Under the pieces are notes generated by a model. It was not told where the DNA came from. It did not search any database and saw nothing but the letters and a program-made list of their open reading frames with translations. From positions 1-64,000 of the IMG/VR virus record IMGVR_UViG_3300025759_000062: DNA of 64,000 nt; one strand, written 5' to 3'. Shown one piece after another: positions 6,718 through 13,441 of this stretch. This stretch comes from a virus. Both the position numbers and the translations under genes were made by a program. Numbering within the stretch: position 1 is the stretch's first letter; every line of letters starts with the position of its first letter.

Positions 6718-6867
6718 TTAAATTTTTATTTCCCTGGATTCACCATCATAGCATTTCATTAGGATTCTTTTCTGATCCGTTCTGTCTATTGCATGTTCAA
6801 GAGAGGGTGTAATAAATTCTGACCCATCTCTAAAATAGATGTAAGTACATTCTTTATCTTCTTCCAT
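6718..6867 (-). CDS. small hypothetical protein, 49 aa
   Basis: Reads MEEDKECTYIYFRDGSEF and onward, a compact alternating beta/alpha peptide. It is bounded by a hairpin upstream (6897-6928) and a strong terminator directly downstream (6683-6710), so it looks like a single-gene unit. There is no recognised family. Confidence 0.6.
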   Translation of the reverse strand: MEEDKECTYIYFRDGSEFITPSLEHAIDRTDQKRILMKCYDGESREIKI

Positions 6868-6896
6868 GATTAAAAGTATTTCCAGCTAATGTATAT

Positions 6897-6928
6897 AACA
6901 GGTAAGACTTATACAAATCCTACCTGTT
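6897..6928 (-). terminator. hairpin downstream of the 98-aa gene
   Basis: AACAGGTA (6897-6904) pairs perfectly with TACCTGTT (6921-6928) five bases beyond the stop of the gene at 6933-7229. The following bases are ATATAC rather than a T-run, so it may be an RNA-stabilising hairpin or a weak terminator. Confidence 0.4.
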
Positions 6929-6932
6929 AAAA

Positions 6933-7229
6933 TTAAAATGAGAGTGTATAATTTAAGTAGCTACCATCATCTTGGTGATAGTCTCCAACTTCAATTAAAT
7001 CATCTTCAAGAGCAATCTCACGCAAACCAATGTTGCTGTGTAGCTCTCCTACAAGCTGCTCATATGTCAACTTGTAATCTAATGTGTGTGTTTTGACACG
7101 TTTGTAATCTCCGTCTTGGTTACGGATTACACTAAAGTTTCCAAAGTGGCCTGGTGAATCAGGTACTAAGGTTACTACTTTGTCTGAATGTTTAACAAAC
7201 AATTGTGGGTGTACAATGTAAATACGCAT
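6933..7229 (-). CDS. hypothetical protein, 98 aa
   Basis: Beta-rich and slightly acidic, starting MRIYIVHPQLFVKHSDKVVTL. It looks like a compact single-domain protein without Cys. No family is recognised. Higher use of C-ending codons than its neighbours suggests good expression. It is followed by the hairpin at 6897-6928. Confidence 0.65.
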   Translation of the reverse strand: MRIYIVHPQLFVKHSDKVVTLVPDSPGHFGNFSVIRNQDGDYKRVKTHTLDYKLTYEQLVGELHSNIGLREIALEDDLIEVGDYHQDDGSYLNYTLSF

Positions 7230-7262
7230 AATAAAAAATGTTTTAGGTGATTAATGTTTCAG

Positions 7263-7487
7263 TTAATACTCATACCATTCTTCAGGAGCCAATGTAAACG
7301 GTTCATCTTTATACCATATTACAGTGGCAATACCAGTGGTATCAGCAACAATTTGACAACGATCTGTATAAACTACAGTGTTCTCTTCCGGTGAATAGTA
7401 CTCAATACCTTCATCATGTATACGACCATATTGAAATGATGCATAACACATAATGAATACTACCAAGTACCAGTAGTATCTTTCCAT
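7263..7487 (-). CDS. membrane-anchored small protein, 74 aa
   Basis: An N-terminal hydrophobic helix at about residues 4-20 (YWYLVVFIMCYASFQYG) is followed by an acidic, Tyr-rich domain with two Cys. It may be an inner-membrane anchored periplasmic protein or an uncleaved signal anchor. Its function is unknown. The structured region 7552-7799 lies upstream. Confidence 0.6.
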   Translation of the reverse strand: MERYYWYLVVFIMCYASFQYGRIHDEGIEYYSPEENTVVYTDRCQIVADTTGIATVIWYKDEPFTLAPEEWYEY

Positions 7488-7551
7488 ACAATTTTGTTTT
7501 AGGTGTTATAAGTGTGTGAGATATTATTTCAACCCCACACACATATGTCTT

Positions 7552-7799
7552 ACACAGTAGGTACCTACCTTGTGTCCTGGATTAAGACTCACATAGTTTA
7601 ACAATTTGATTCCAGGTAACGTTATTACTAATACTAATTACTTCCTATCAATAAGGTTTAGGGTGCTACCCTTGGCCTCTGACCCCTTATTCTTGCAACG
7701 CGTTTACTGAGACTCTCTTTCTTAGTCTCACGGAAATAATTAGTACCTATAACTGCAGATTGTTTTAGATAGGCCTCTCTTGACCAGTTGGCAGTTATA
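7552..7799 (-). ncRNA. candidate structured noncoding RNA, about 250 nt
   Basis: The only stretch over 300 bases without a gene in the left arm (7488-7811). Five stem-loops follow one another: ACACA+GTAGGT/ACCTAC+TGTGT (7552-7575); CCTGGA/TCCAGG (7576-7616); AGGGT/ACCCT with a GCT loop (7660-7672); TGAGACT/AGTCTCA with a 9-base loop (7708-7730); and TATAACTGC/GCAGTTATA (7748-7799). The density of perfect stems and a GC content above the flanks argue for an RNA gene. I do not recognise tRNA, tmRNA or self-splicing intron signatures. The minus strand is assumed from the operon. Confidence 0.5.
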
Positions 7800-7811
7800 T
7801 TTTATTTAGGG

Positions 7812-8012
7812 TTAATAACTCTCATAATAGTCTACTGATACTATTGCGGATGGAACCCATCCAACAATAAGCATGAACACACCATATGCCGGGTGTACTA
7901 ATACTTCTCTATATGATACAGTAGAAGATAGTACATAGATAAGTAAGCCAAGTAATGTATATGTAAGTAACATAGTACCAATGGCAATAAGCATTGTCTT
8001 AGTAGCTTTCAT
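7812..8012 (-). CDS. two-helix membrane protein, 66 aa
   Basis: I choose the ATG at 8012 (MKATKTMLIAIGTML) instead of upstream starts that would add an implausible His/Cys-rich extension. Two hydrophobic helices lie at about residues 7-28 and 42-58, with a short acidic tail (DYYESY). This is probably a small inner-membrane protein; size and topology would also fit a holin-like or superinfection-exclusion protein, though the endolysin is in the other arm. No family is assigned. Confidence 0.55.
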   Translation of the reverse strand: MKATKTMLIAIGTMLLTYTLLGLLIYVLSSTVSYREVLVHPAYGVFMLIVGWVPSAIVSVDYYESY

Positions 8013-8138
8013 AGCTATATTTATATATTTAAGTGATACAATAAGTAGAGTGTGTAAGAAAGTGGGTATATGTGGTGTTTTTGACCACACATTCACAATG
8101 CAACACACAAATAAATAGTTTTTGCAGTGAAATAATAA

Positions 8139-8164
8139 GTGCAAGGGCTTTTACACCCCTGCAC
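8139..8164 (-). terminator. hairpin terminator after first duplicated gene
   Basis: On the minus strand GTGCAGGGG and CCCTTGCAC pair around the loop TGTAAAAG (8148-8155), followed by TTATTATTT. It lies just past the stop at 8174. The loop is identical to that of the hairpin after the paralogous gene (8572-8593) although the stems differ. Confidence 0.75.
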
Positions 8165-8173
8165 TGCAATTTC

Positions 8174-8449
8174 TTAGTGTGCCCAGTATAAGTTGGGTAC
8201 AACTTCACCAGTAATGTTGTTTACTACTGGCTTATCTGTGATTTCAAGTGGCAACTTGTCACCTACTTGTAGCTTCATAGAAGCGGCTAACTTGGCATCA
8301 ATTGCCGTAAAGCCAAATTTCACATCTTCAGTTTGTACACGTACTGGTACTTCAATTCCGCCAATTTGTTTTGTTTCCATTGTTTGGCTCAATGGAGCAG
8401 TGCTGGTTACTATACCTTTGCCAGTCTGCGTGAACTTGTAAAAATACAT
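8174..8449 (-). CDS. duplicated early protein, copy A (91 aa)
   Basis: The ATG at 8449 (MYFYKFTQT) is chosen because it aligns exactly with copy B at 8600-8887. The two proteins share most residues, for example KGIVTST, VEVPVR, DVKFGFTAI, LQVGDKLPLE and TGEVVPNLYWAH. The sequence is beta-rich and could be an OB or beta-barrel fold, though I recognise no named family. Codon use is richer in C and G ends than the surrounding genes, and the gene has its own hairpin terminator, both pointing to high early expression. Copy A lacks a short insert (about residues 44-47) present in B. Confidence 0.85.
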   Translation of the reverse strand: MYFYKFTQTGKGIVTSTAPLSQTMETKQIGGIEVPVRVQTEDVKFGFTAIDAKLAASMKLQVGDKLPLEITDKPVVNNITGEVVPNLYWAH

Positions 8450-8571
8450 ATGCTTTTGTTTTATGATTAATAGCATGATGTGGCTGGGGAGAGGGATAAA
8501 TAGTGTCTGTAGCAAGTGTGTGAGTGGGATAATATGTGAGGGGTAATAAGTCCCTGTAGCAGGTTTCCTTT

Positions 8572-8593
8572 GGGGAAGCTTTTACACTTCCCC
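8572..8593 (-). terminator. hairpin after second duplicated gene
   Basis: GGGGAAG and CTTCCCC pair perfectly around the loop TGTAAAAG (8579-8586), with an outer CC/GG pair further out. No T-run follows, so read-through into copy A is likely. The same eight-base loop is found at 8148-8155. Confidence 0.55.
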
Positions 8594-8599
8594 TTTGGC

Positions 8600-8887
8600 T
8601 TAGTGAGCCCAGTACAGGTTAGGTACTACCTCTCCTGTTACGTTGTTCACCACCTGCTTGTCAGTCAACTCCAATGGGAGCTTATCACCAACTTGCAGAT
8701 TCATCTTGCTTGCTAGCTCAGGGCTAATAGCAGTAAATCCAAACTTAACATCTCCTGTTGCACCAGTCTGTTCTCTGACTGGTACTTCTACACCACCAAT
8801 CATCTTGGTAGTAGTGTTAAGTCCTGTGAGAGGCTCTGTGCTTGTGACAATGCCTTTCTTTGTTTGAGTGAATTTGTAAAAATACAT
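8600..8887 (-). CDS. duplicated early protein, copy B (95 aa)
   Basis: Paralogue of the gene at 8174-8449, in tandem and the first gene of the minus-strand arm. It is a beta-rich protein with an invariant C-terminus TGEVVPNLYWAH and no Cys. As the gene nearest the divergent control region it is probably transcribed first on infection. Possible roles include nucleic-acid binding, host takeover or anti-defence, but nothing in the sequence selects among them. Duplication of a highly expressed early gene can reflect dosage or functional split. Confidence 0.85.
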   Translation of the reverse strand: MYFYKFTQTKKGIVTSTEPLTGLNTTTKMIGGVEVPVREQTGATGDVKFGFTAISPELASKMNLQVGDKLPLELTDKQVVNNVTGEVVPNLYWAH

Positions 8888-9054
8888 AAGCGTATATGTT
8901 TAAATGATAGGTACCACTTGTGCGGGGGTACCCTAACCGCGTAATGTTGCTGGGGAGTTGTATAGTATGACCCTCTCAGAACTTAAAACACACAAATTTT
9001 GCAGTACCGTGGGGGCATTGTTGAAAAATAATTCTCTCTGGTAGAGGAGCAGAT

Positions 9055-9100
9055 CCCAAATTTTGGGGGTATAAAAATTTCTTAACCCCCTTTTATTTTT
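9055..9100 (+). promoter_or_regulatory. possible attenuator: competing hairpins before rightward genes
   Basis: CCCAAA-T-TTTGGG (9055-9067) and GGGGG (9065-9069) pairing with CCCCC (9086-9090), followed by TTTTATTTTT (9091-9100), cannot form together because they share the G-run. The second is an intrinsic terminator shape on the plus strand with no gene before it, so it could stop transcripts started within 8888-9050. Confidence 0.45.
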
Positions 9101-9117
9101 GTATCTTGTGTTTATAA
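9098..9117 (+). promoter_or_regulatory. late promoter-like box
   Basis: TTTGTATCTTGTGTTTATAA agrees at 16 of 20 positions with the box at 19361-19380. The ATG of the first rightward gene lies 23 bases downstream. See the shared motif finding. Confidence 0.4.
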
Positions 9118-9139
9118 GGGATTTCTAAAGCACAGTATT

Positions 9140-9454
9140 ATGGACCATAATGAAGAAAACTATGATGATTGGAATGATCCTATGTTTGAGGGTCTTTCAG
9201 AGATAGAACAAATAGAGCAAGAAGAAGAACTAATTGCTTTGGCCTTTAATAACTCTTATAGCATTATTACTAGGGAGGTAACCTTTGATGAGTTGCTTAT
9301 TCGTAATGAGGGTGCTATTGACGGGGTCACAACCGTGGCTCATGACGTTGAGAACGGTCCCACTAGCAATGATCTAGAGAATATAATCATATACTTTCAG
9401 GAAAGAGAGGAATATGAGAAATGTGCTGTAATACACAAGATGCTTACAGCGTAG
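9140..9454 (+). CDS. acidic hypothetical protein, 104 aa
   Basis: First gene of the rightward arm. It is strongly acidic in its first 40 residues (starts MDHNEENYDDWNDPMFEG), with a helical C-terminus containing EREEYEKCAVIHKML. No recognised family. The TAG stop overlaps a GTG codon that probably starts the next gene (TAGTG). Confidence 0.65.
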   Translation: MDHNEENYDDWNDPMFEGLSEIEQIEQEEELIALAFNNSYSIITREVTFDELLIRNEGAIDGVTTVAHDVENGPTSNDLENIIIYFQEREEYEKCAVIHKMLTA

Positions 9455-9885
9455 TGTACAAACTAATTGCAATATTGTACATTCTGTTATGCAATGTTGC
9501 GTATGCACAGGAGTGTACCCCTTATAAATCACCTAAGAATTACTTACTGGATAATAATAAGTCTGCTGCTATAGGGTATGTAGCATGTTTACATGCAGCT
9601 GGAGTTGTAGCTGAAGTAGGGTATGATAGGATGTTTGTAGGTGTACTGGCTATGGGAGATGGTCATCATGGTGCTACCTACTCTTTTTTGCAGTATGAGA
9701 TACCTTATGGTAGATCTAGAATGTATATAGGGCCCGCATATAGATTAAATCATAACTCAAGTCTATTGATTGGTAGAGCTGGTTTTGATTATAGGCTTTA
9801 TAGAAGGATTTATAGTTCTGCAAGCGTACTTCAAATAAATCGTAATCTCAATTACTTACACGTAGGAGTAAAAATAATCCTTTAA
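9454..9885 (+). CDS. secreted small beta-barrel-like outer-membrane protein
   Basis: I place the start at the GTG at 9454, overlapping the previous stop, because it yields a textbook signal peptide: one Lys, a hydrophobic core YKLIAILYILLCNVAYA and cleavage before QE. An upstream ATG at 9421 would add 11 unlikely polar residues. The mature 120 residues alternate hydrophobic and polar with many Tyr and Gly and end in strand-like VGVKIIL, as in small outer-membrane barrels. Phage-encoded barrels may alter the cell surface and block superinfection. There are no catalytic motifs. Confidence 0.7.
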   Translation: MYKLIAILYILLCNVAYAQECTPYKSPKNYLLDNNKSAAIGYVACLHAAGVVAEVGYDRMFVGVLAMGDGHHGATYSFLQYEIPYGRSRMYIGPAYRLNHNSSLLIGRAGFDYRLYRRIYSSASVLQINRNLNYLHVGVKIIL

Positions 9886-9889
9886 ACTT

Positions 9890-9919
9890 TTTGTATTTAA
9901 ACTTAGTTTGTTATATTTG
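9890..9919 (+). promoter_or_regulatory. Bacteroidota-type promoter
   Basis: TTTG (9890-9893), 18 bases, then TATATTTG (9912-9919) matches the Bacteroidota housekeeping pattern TTTG-N17-19-TAnnTTTG. The next ATG is at 9946, after the A-rich leader AAATCAACAATT. Confidence 0.6.
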
Positions 9920-9945
9920 TTACTGAACATATAAAATCAACAATT

Positions 9946-10239
9946 ATGTCAGAACAAGAACAACCGCAAGAACTCTCTAAAGAAGAGTTGAAGCAACGTA
10001 GAGAGGAGATCACTGCTTTCTACAAAGAGAACATCAAACATCTTAAGGTTCAAAGAGAATATGAAGAACTACTTAGAGATGTTGAGAAGGCACGTGCAGA
10101 ACGTGTACAAGCACAAATGTTTTTAGCACAGGCTTTTGGTTCAGGCCAAGAAGAGTCTGATGAGGAAATGAGTGAAGCTGAAAGAGAATTTGAAGCTGCT
10201 ATGTCTGAAGAACCTCGTAGAACACTAAAACGTACATAA
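9946..10239 (+). CDS. coiled-coil hypothetical protein, 97 aa
   Basis: Highly charged and helical: residues 10-65 form a probable coiled coil (EELKQRREEITAFYKENI), followed by an acidic stretch (EESDEEMSEAEREFEAAMSEE) and a basic end. Immediately followed by the endolysin with a TAATG overlap, so it may be a lysis-accessory protein, such as a spanin- or holin-like partner, but it has no membrane segment or lipobox and I do not assign one. Confidence 0.65.
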   Translation: MSEQEQPQELSKEELKQRREEITAFYKENIKHLKVQREYEELLRDVEKARAERVQAQMFLAQAFGSGQEESDEEMSEAEREFEAAMSEEPRRTLKRT

Positions 10240-11156
10240 TGGAAATGCTAAGAGAAGGTTCTAAGGGAGCCGCAGTTAGAAATTTACAAAGAGCATTGAA
10301 GATTAACGTTGATGGTATTTTTGGTCCTGGTACTAAAAAAGCCGTAATTAGATTTCAATTAGGCTCAGGTCTTACTGCAGATGGTATTGTAGGAAATGAC
10401 ACATGGACTTTACTTCTTAGTAGAGGACCAGAGACTGAAGCAATTGATGAAGACACTGATACTATGGAGCAATACTTTACAACTCCATATGATCAAACTA
10501 TTCATAGACATTACTTACCAAAAGGGGAATACCTAGATGGACCTATTAGTAATGACTATATTTTCTTACATCATACAGCAGGATGGAATAATCCATATAA
10601 AACTGTTGATCACTGGGGTAGAGATAGCAGGGGGCGTGTAGCCACTGAATTTGTACTAGGGGGTCAGAAGATCACAAATGGTGATGATGAGTATGATGGT
10701 GTTATGGTACAAGCATTTCCTGAAGGAGGATATGGTTGGCACCTAGGAAAAACAGGTAGTGGCTTTATGAACCGTCACTCTTTAGGTATTGAGATTAATA
10801 ACTTTGGTTATTTGACAAAAGATCTAAAGACATATGCTGGCCAAAAGGCTCATGAATCTCAAGTATGTACATTGAAGGAACCTTTTAGAGGTTACACCTA
10901 TTGGCATAACTATTCTGCAAGACAAATAGAAGAGTTAGAGAAATGGCTTAAATATGTTGCTGAAAGAGATAACGTAGATATACGTATTGGATTAGTACAA
11001 TGGATTAAAAAGTTTGGACCAAACAAAGCATTTGAATTTCAAGAGGATGCTTACTATGGTAAAGTTAAGGGTCTTTTAACTCACACCAATGTGAGAAGAG
11101 ACAAGTTTGATTGTTACCCACATCCAGACTTAATTGATATGTTATTAAGTTTATAA
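10239..11156 (+). CDS. endolysin: peptidoglycan-binding domain plus amidase
   Basis: N-acetylmuramoyl-L-alanine amidase that cleaves between the glycan strand and the stem peptide to lyse the host. Residues 4-60 are a PG_binding_1 domain (GSKGAAVRNLQRAL, DGIFGPGTKKAV, DGIVGNDTW). Residues 100-300 are an Amidase_2 domain with metal ligand in FLHHTAGWNN near 110, the substrate-cleft WHLGK, HSLGIEINNFGY near 182, and the second and third ligand regions THTNVRRDKFDCYPHPD near 285. There is no signal peptide, so export would need a holin, which I did not identify. It shares an overlapping TAATG with the coiled-coil gene before it. Confidence 0.93.
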   Translation: MEMLREGSKGAAVRNLQRALKINVDGIFGPGTKKAVIRFQLGSGLTADGIVGNDTWTLLLSRGPETEAIDEDTDTMEQYFTTPYDQTIHRHYLPKGEYLDGPISNDYIFLHHTAGWNNPYKTVDHWGRDSRGRVATEFVLGGQKITNGDDEYDGVMVQAFPEGGYGWHLGKTGSGFMNRHSLGIEINNFGYLTKDLKTYAGQKAHESQVCTLKEPFRGYTYWHNYSARQIEELEKWLKYVAERDNVDIRIGLVQWIKKFGPNKAFEFQEDAYYGKVKGLLTHTNVRRDKFDCYPHPDLIDMLLSL

Positions 11157-11157
11157 T

Positions 11158-11529
11158 ATGGCATTAGTAAATAAAGTAGATCAAAAGGCTAAAGTAAATC
11201 TTGACACTACAATACAGTATCAGATTGTTACTTACTGCTTCTTTAATCAAGTACAGATCAGCAACTCTGATTTAAAGTGTTTGGCTGAGCTTGCAAAGAG
11301 TGGAGAAGTAGAGCTTACTTTTTTCTGCCTTCACGTGACTGATCTGGGGATTTTTAAAAGTCCTCAGTCAGCACGTAATGCAATTACAAAAGCAAGCAAG
11401 AAAAATCTTGTAATCAAAGACGGTAAAAATAGAAAGAAAATTTTCTTGAATAAAGAAATGAATGTACAAACGTCAGGAACTGTTTTATTAGATTATAAAA
11501 TTTTAGGAGTTGAGACCCAAGAGTCATAA
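11158..11529 (+). CDS. winged-helix-like conserved phage protein, 123 aa
   Basis: Helical with a probable winged helix: ISNSDLKCLAELAKSG, then SPQSARNAITKASKKNLV as the turn and recognition helix, then IKDGKNRKKIFLNKEM as the wing. Its place between endolysin and the HU/IHF gene recurs in crAss-like phages as far as I recall, where the function is unknown. A DNA-binding role is inferred from shape only. It overlaps the HU/IHF gene by 20 bases. Confidence 0.65.
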   Translation: MALVNKVDQKAKVNLDTTIQYQIVTYCFFNQVQISNSDLKCLAELAKSGEVELTFFCLHVTDLGIFKSPQSARNAITKASKKNLVIKDGKNRKKIFLNKEMNVQTSGTVLLDYKILGVETQES

Positions 11530-11878
11530 AGATTTTAAGAAAGGTATTGCTGAAAAGGTAGGTGTACACCCAGAAGTTGTAGATGATTTTATAACTTTTT
11601 ACTTTGGTAAACTTAGAAAGCACCTTTCTAATTTAACTTATCCTAGTATAAACGTAACTGGTTTAGGTACGTTTCACATTAGGAAGAAAATACTCAATAA
11701 GAGTATTAAGAAGAATAAGAGTATGCTTGGTAATCTTGTTAAGAATACGTATGATGGATATGAAAAACATCTAACAGTAGTTGAAAGACTTGAAAGAATG
11801 GAAAACATGAAAGGTATGATTGACAAAGTAGATCAAGAAAGAAGAGAGTTTAAACAGAAAAGAAATGAATCTAAGTAA
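11510..11878 (+). CDS. HU/IHF family DNA-bending protein
   Basis: A histone-like DNA-bending protein, here 122 residues against the usual about 95. The N-terminal helices (HKDFKKGIAEKVGVHPEVV, residues 5-23, then a helix at 25-40) are followed by the beta-arm INVTGLGTFHIRKK at about 46-59, which matches the family's GxGxFxxR signature. A C-terminal basic helical extension of about 50 residues is unusual. HU/IHF subunits near the terminase are characteristic of crAss-like phages and may aid genome condensation, replication or packaging. The start is a TTG at 11510; no ATG precedes the conserved domain. Confidence 0.85.
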   Translation: MRPKSHKDFKKGIAEKVGVHPEVVDDFITFYFGKLRKHLSNLTYPSINVTGLGTFHIRKKILNKSIKKNKSMLGNLVKNTYDGYEKHLTVVERLERMENMKGMIDKVDQERREFKQKRNESK

Positions 11879-12167
11879 ACTAATAGAGGCTTTTAAGAAT
11901 CTTGATAAGATTGGTGAGGGTGTTTATAGAACACTTTTTACCAAAAAAGAAGTGGAGATTGTTGCAGAAGAAAGAATGAAAATCTGTAATGAATGTGAAC
12001 TACTTGATAATCAAGGAGATAGCTGTTTTGCTCCTGGAACACAACCATGTTGCTCAGACTGTGGTTGTAGTTTGAAATTTAAAACTAGGTCATTATCATC
12101 AGAATGTCCACAAGGTAAGTGGTCAGCTTTAATGACAGAAGAACAAGAAGAACAACTAAATTTATAA
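11865..12167 (+). CDS. zinc-ribbon phage protein, 100 aa
   Basis: A helical N-terminus is followed by Cys pairs: CNEC near residue 43, CFAP near 53, CCSDCGC near 62-68, then CPQGKW near 84-89. This Cys-rich pattern ending in CPxGKW occurs widely in tailed phages and probably binds one or two zinc ions; the role is unknown. The first codons overlap the HU/IHF gene by 14 bases, so translation is probably coupled. Confidence 0.75.
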   Translation: MNLSKLIEAFKNLDKIGEGVYRTLFTKKEVEIVAEERMKICNECELLDNQGDSCFAPGTQPCCSDCGCSLKFKTRSLSSECPQGKWSALMTEEQEEQLNL

Positions 12168-12169
12168 TT

Positions 12170-12370
12170 ATGACTGTTTCAGAAATAGTAAAAGATCTTT
12201 TGAAATATAAAATGATCACACAAGAAGCGGCAACTGTATTGCTTAGAGCAGAAGTTGACGCTATTGCATATAGAATAACAAATAGTGATGTTAGTAGTAC
12301 ATATGATTTTGAAAGCCTTAAAGAAATTGGTATTTGGACTACAACAACAACTAATGATAAACTAAAATAA
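12170..12370 (+). CDS. hypothetical protein, 66 aa
   Basis: The ATG at 12170 (MTVSEIVKDLLKYKMIT) is two bases after the previous stop. Upstream in-frame starts would overlap the zinc-ribbon gene and add a basic tail, so I reject them. It is a helical N-terminus of the type found in small phage DNA-binding or regulatory proteins (KMITQEAATVLLRAE), with no named family. Confidence 0.6.
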   Translation: MTVSEIVKDLLKYKMITQEAATVLLRAEVDAIAYRITNSDVSSTYDFESLKEIGIWTTTTTNDKLK

Positions 12371-12371
12371 T

Positions 12372-13190
12372 ATGGCAATAGTATTTAAAGAAGAAGGTCA
12401 TGTTTATGAAAGTGTAGACCAAGATAAAATAAACTGGACTAGTGTAACTTCTTTTGTTGGTATGTTTAAACCTAAGTTTGATGCTAAGGCACAAGCAAAG
12501 AAGTCAGCTAAGAATAAAAGATCTAAGTGGTATGGTATGACTGAAAAAGAAATACTTGCTGCTTGGGATAAGGAAACAGAAAGAGCAATTGGATTAGGTA
12601 ATTGGTATCATAACCAAAGAGAAGCAGATATGCTTGACTTTAAGACCATTGAAAGACATGGTGTAGAGCTACCTATTGTAAAACCTTTATTTGATGAAGA
12701 TAATGGTGCTAAAGTTGCTCCTTTTCAGAAACTAAAAGACGGAGTATATCCAGAACATTTGGTTTATTTAAAGTCGGTTGGATTATGTGGACAAGCAGAT
12801 TTAGTGGAGATTGTAAATGGGTATATTAATATTACAGATTACAAGACAAATAAAGAAATTAAGGAAAAAGGATTTACTAATTGGGAAGGTATAACATCTA
12901 AAATGTATAATCCAGTTAGTCATTTAGATGACTGTAATTTGAACCATTATAACCTACAACTCAGTATTTATGCGTATATTATTAAAAAGCACAACCCTAA
13001 ACTGAAGATTGGTAAACTTACCATTCAGCATGTAAAATTTAAACAAGTTGGGGTAGATGAGAATGGTTATCCAATCAATGAACGTGTTAATGGTGAACCG
13101 GTTATTGAAGAGATTAAAATGTATAACTTACCATATTTAAAAGATGAAATTAATAGTCTTATAATGTGGTTCAAAGACAATAAAAAATAA
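12372..13190 (+). CDS. PD-(D/E)XK nuclease superfamily protein
   Basis: A RecB/Cas4-like restriction-fold nuclease of 272 residues. Visible motifs: IGLGNWYHNQREAD near residue 75 (helix with conserved Gly and His), GLCGQADLVEI near 138 with the first metal-binding Asp, INITDYKTNKEI near 155 giving the D-x-K core, and NLQLSIYAYII near 195, the QxxxY motif. It probably processes or degrades DNA ends in replication, recombination or host DNA breakdown. It lies two genes before the terminase region. Proteins of this class are common in tailed phages. Confidence 0.85.
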   Translation: MAIVFKEEGHVYESVDQDKINWTSVTSFVGMFKPKFDAKAQAKKSAKNKRSKWYGMTEKEILAAWDKETERAIGLGNWYHNQREADMLDFKTIERHGVELPIVKPLFDEDNGAKVAPFQKLKDGVYPEHLVYLKSVGLCGQADLVEIVNGYINITDYKTNKEIKEKGFTNWEGITSKMYNPVSHLDDCNLNHYNLQLSIYAYIIKKHNPKLKIGKLTIQHVKFKQVGVDENGYPINERVNGEPVIEEIKMYNLPYLKDEINSLIMWFKDNKK

Positions 13191-13441
13191 TGGCAAAATT
13201 AGAATTTACAAAATTAGATAAGATATCAGAAAGACCCGTTACTTATAGAGAGAGTTTAATTACTGTTGAATCTAATTTTATTGAATCATACTATGGATTA
13301 GTATATGAGAATAATACTCCAGACGATGATGTTACAGTATTAGTGACAACTGGAACTGCAGCTTCTTTAACTGGTCCTTATCTTGTTAAAGGTTCTTATA
13401 GTGAAATAAAAGCATTTATTGAAAATACACCTCAACCATGA
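13190..13441 (+). CDS. hypothetical protein, 83 aa
   Basis: Beta-rich small protein (starts MAKLEFTKLDKISERPVTYR) with a TAATGG stop-start overlap with the nuclease gene, so translation is coupled. No motif is recognised. Its end overlaps the following gene by four bases. Confidence 0.6.
   Translation: MAKLEFTKLDKISERPVTYRESLITVESNFIESYYGLVYENNTPDDDVTVLVTTGTAASLTGPYLVKGSYSEIKAFIENTPQP

Larger units (their letters stand above)
8888..9139. promoter_or_regulatory. divergent control region between the two arms
   Basis: 252 bases without a gene between the leftward and rightward arms. The left part holds KpnI-like repeats (GGTACC twice, about 8920-8940) and GC-rich inverted repeats GCGG/CCGC. 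The right part holds the attenuator-like pair at 9055-9100 and a promoter-like box at 9098-9117. It must contain the first promoters of both arms; the exact minus-strand promoter is not clear to me. Confidence 0.7.

Noticed and set aside
7552-7799. tmRNA or group I intron
   Set aside because: No tRNA-like ends with TTCRANNC, no tag frame, no conserved intron core sequences seen.
7812-8144. 110-codon version of the small membrane protein
   Set aside because: The N-terminal extension before Met at 8012 is Cys/His-rich and unlike a protein start; the inner ATG gives a clean two-helix protein.
8450-8515. N-terminal extension of duplicated protein copy A
   Set aside because: The extension is absent in copy B and the alignment begins exactly at MYFYKF.
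11414-11623. Minus-strand frame at the HU/IHF start
   Set aside because: Antisense of two genes whose order and domains are well supported.
12085-12378. Minus-strand hydrophobic frame of 97 codons
   Set aside because: Antisense to two well-supported plus-strand genes, and its hydrophobicity is the complement of Lys/Glu codons.
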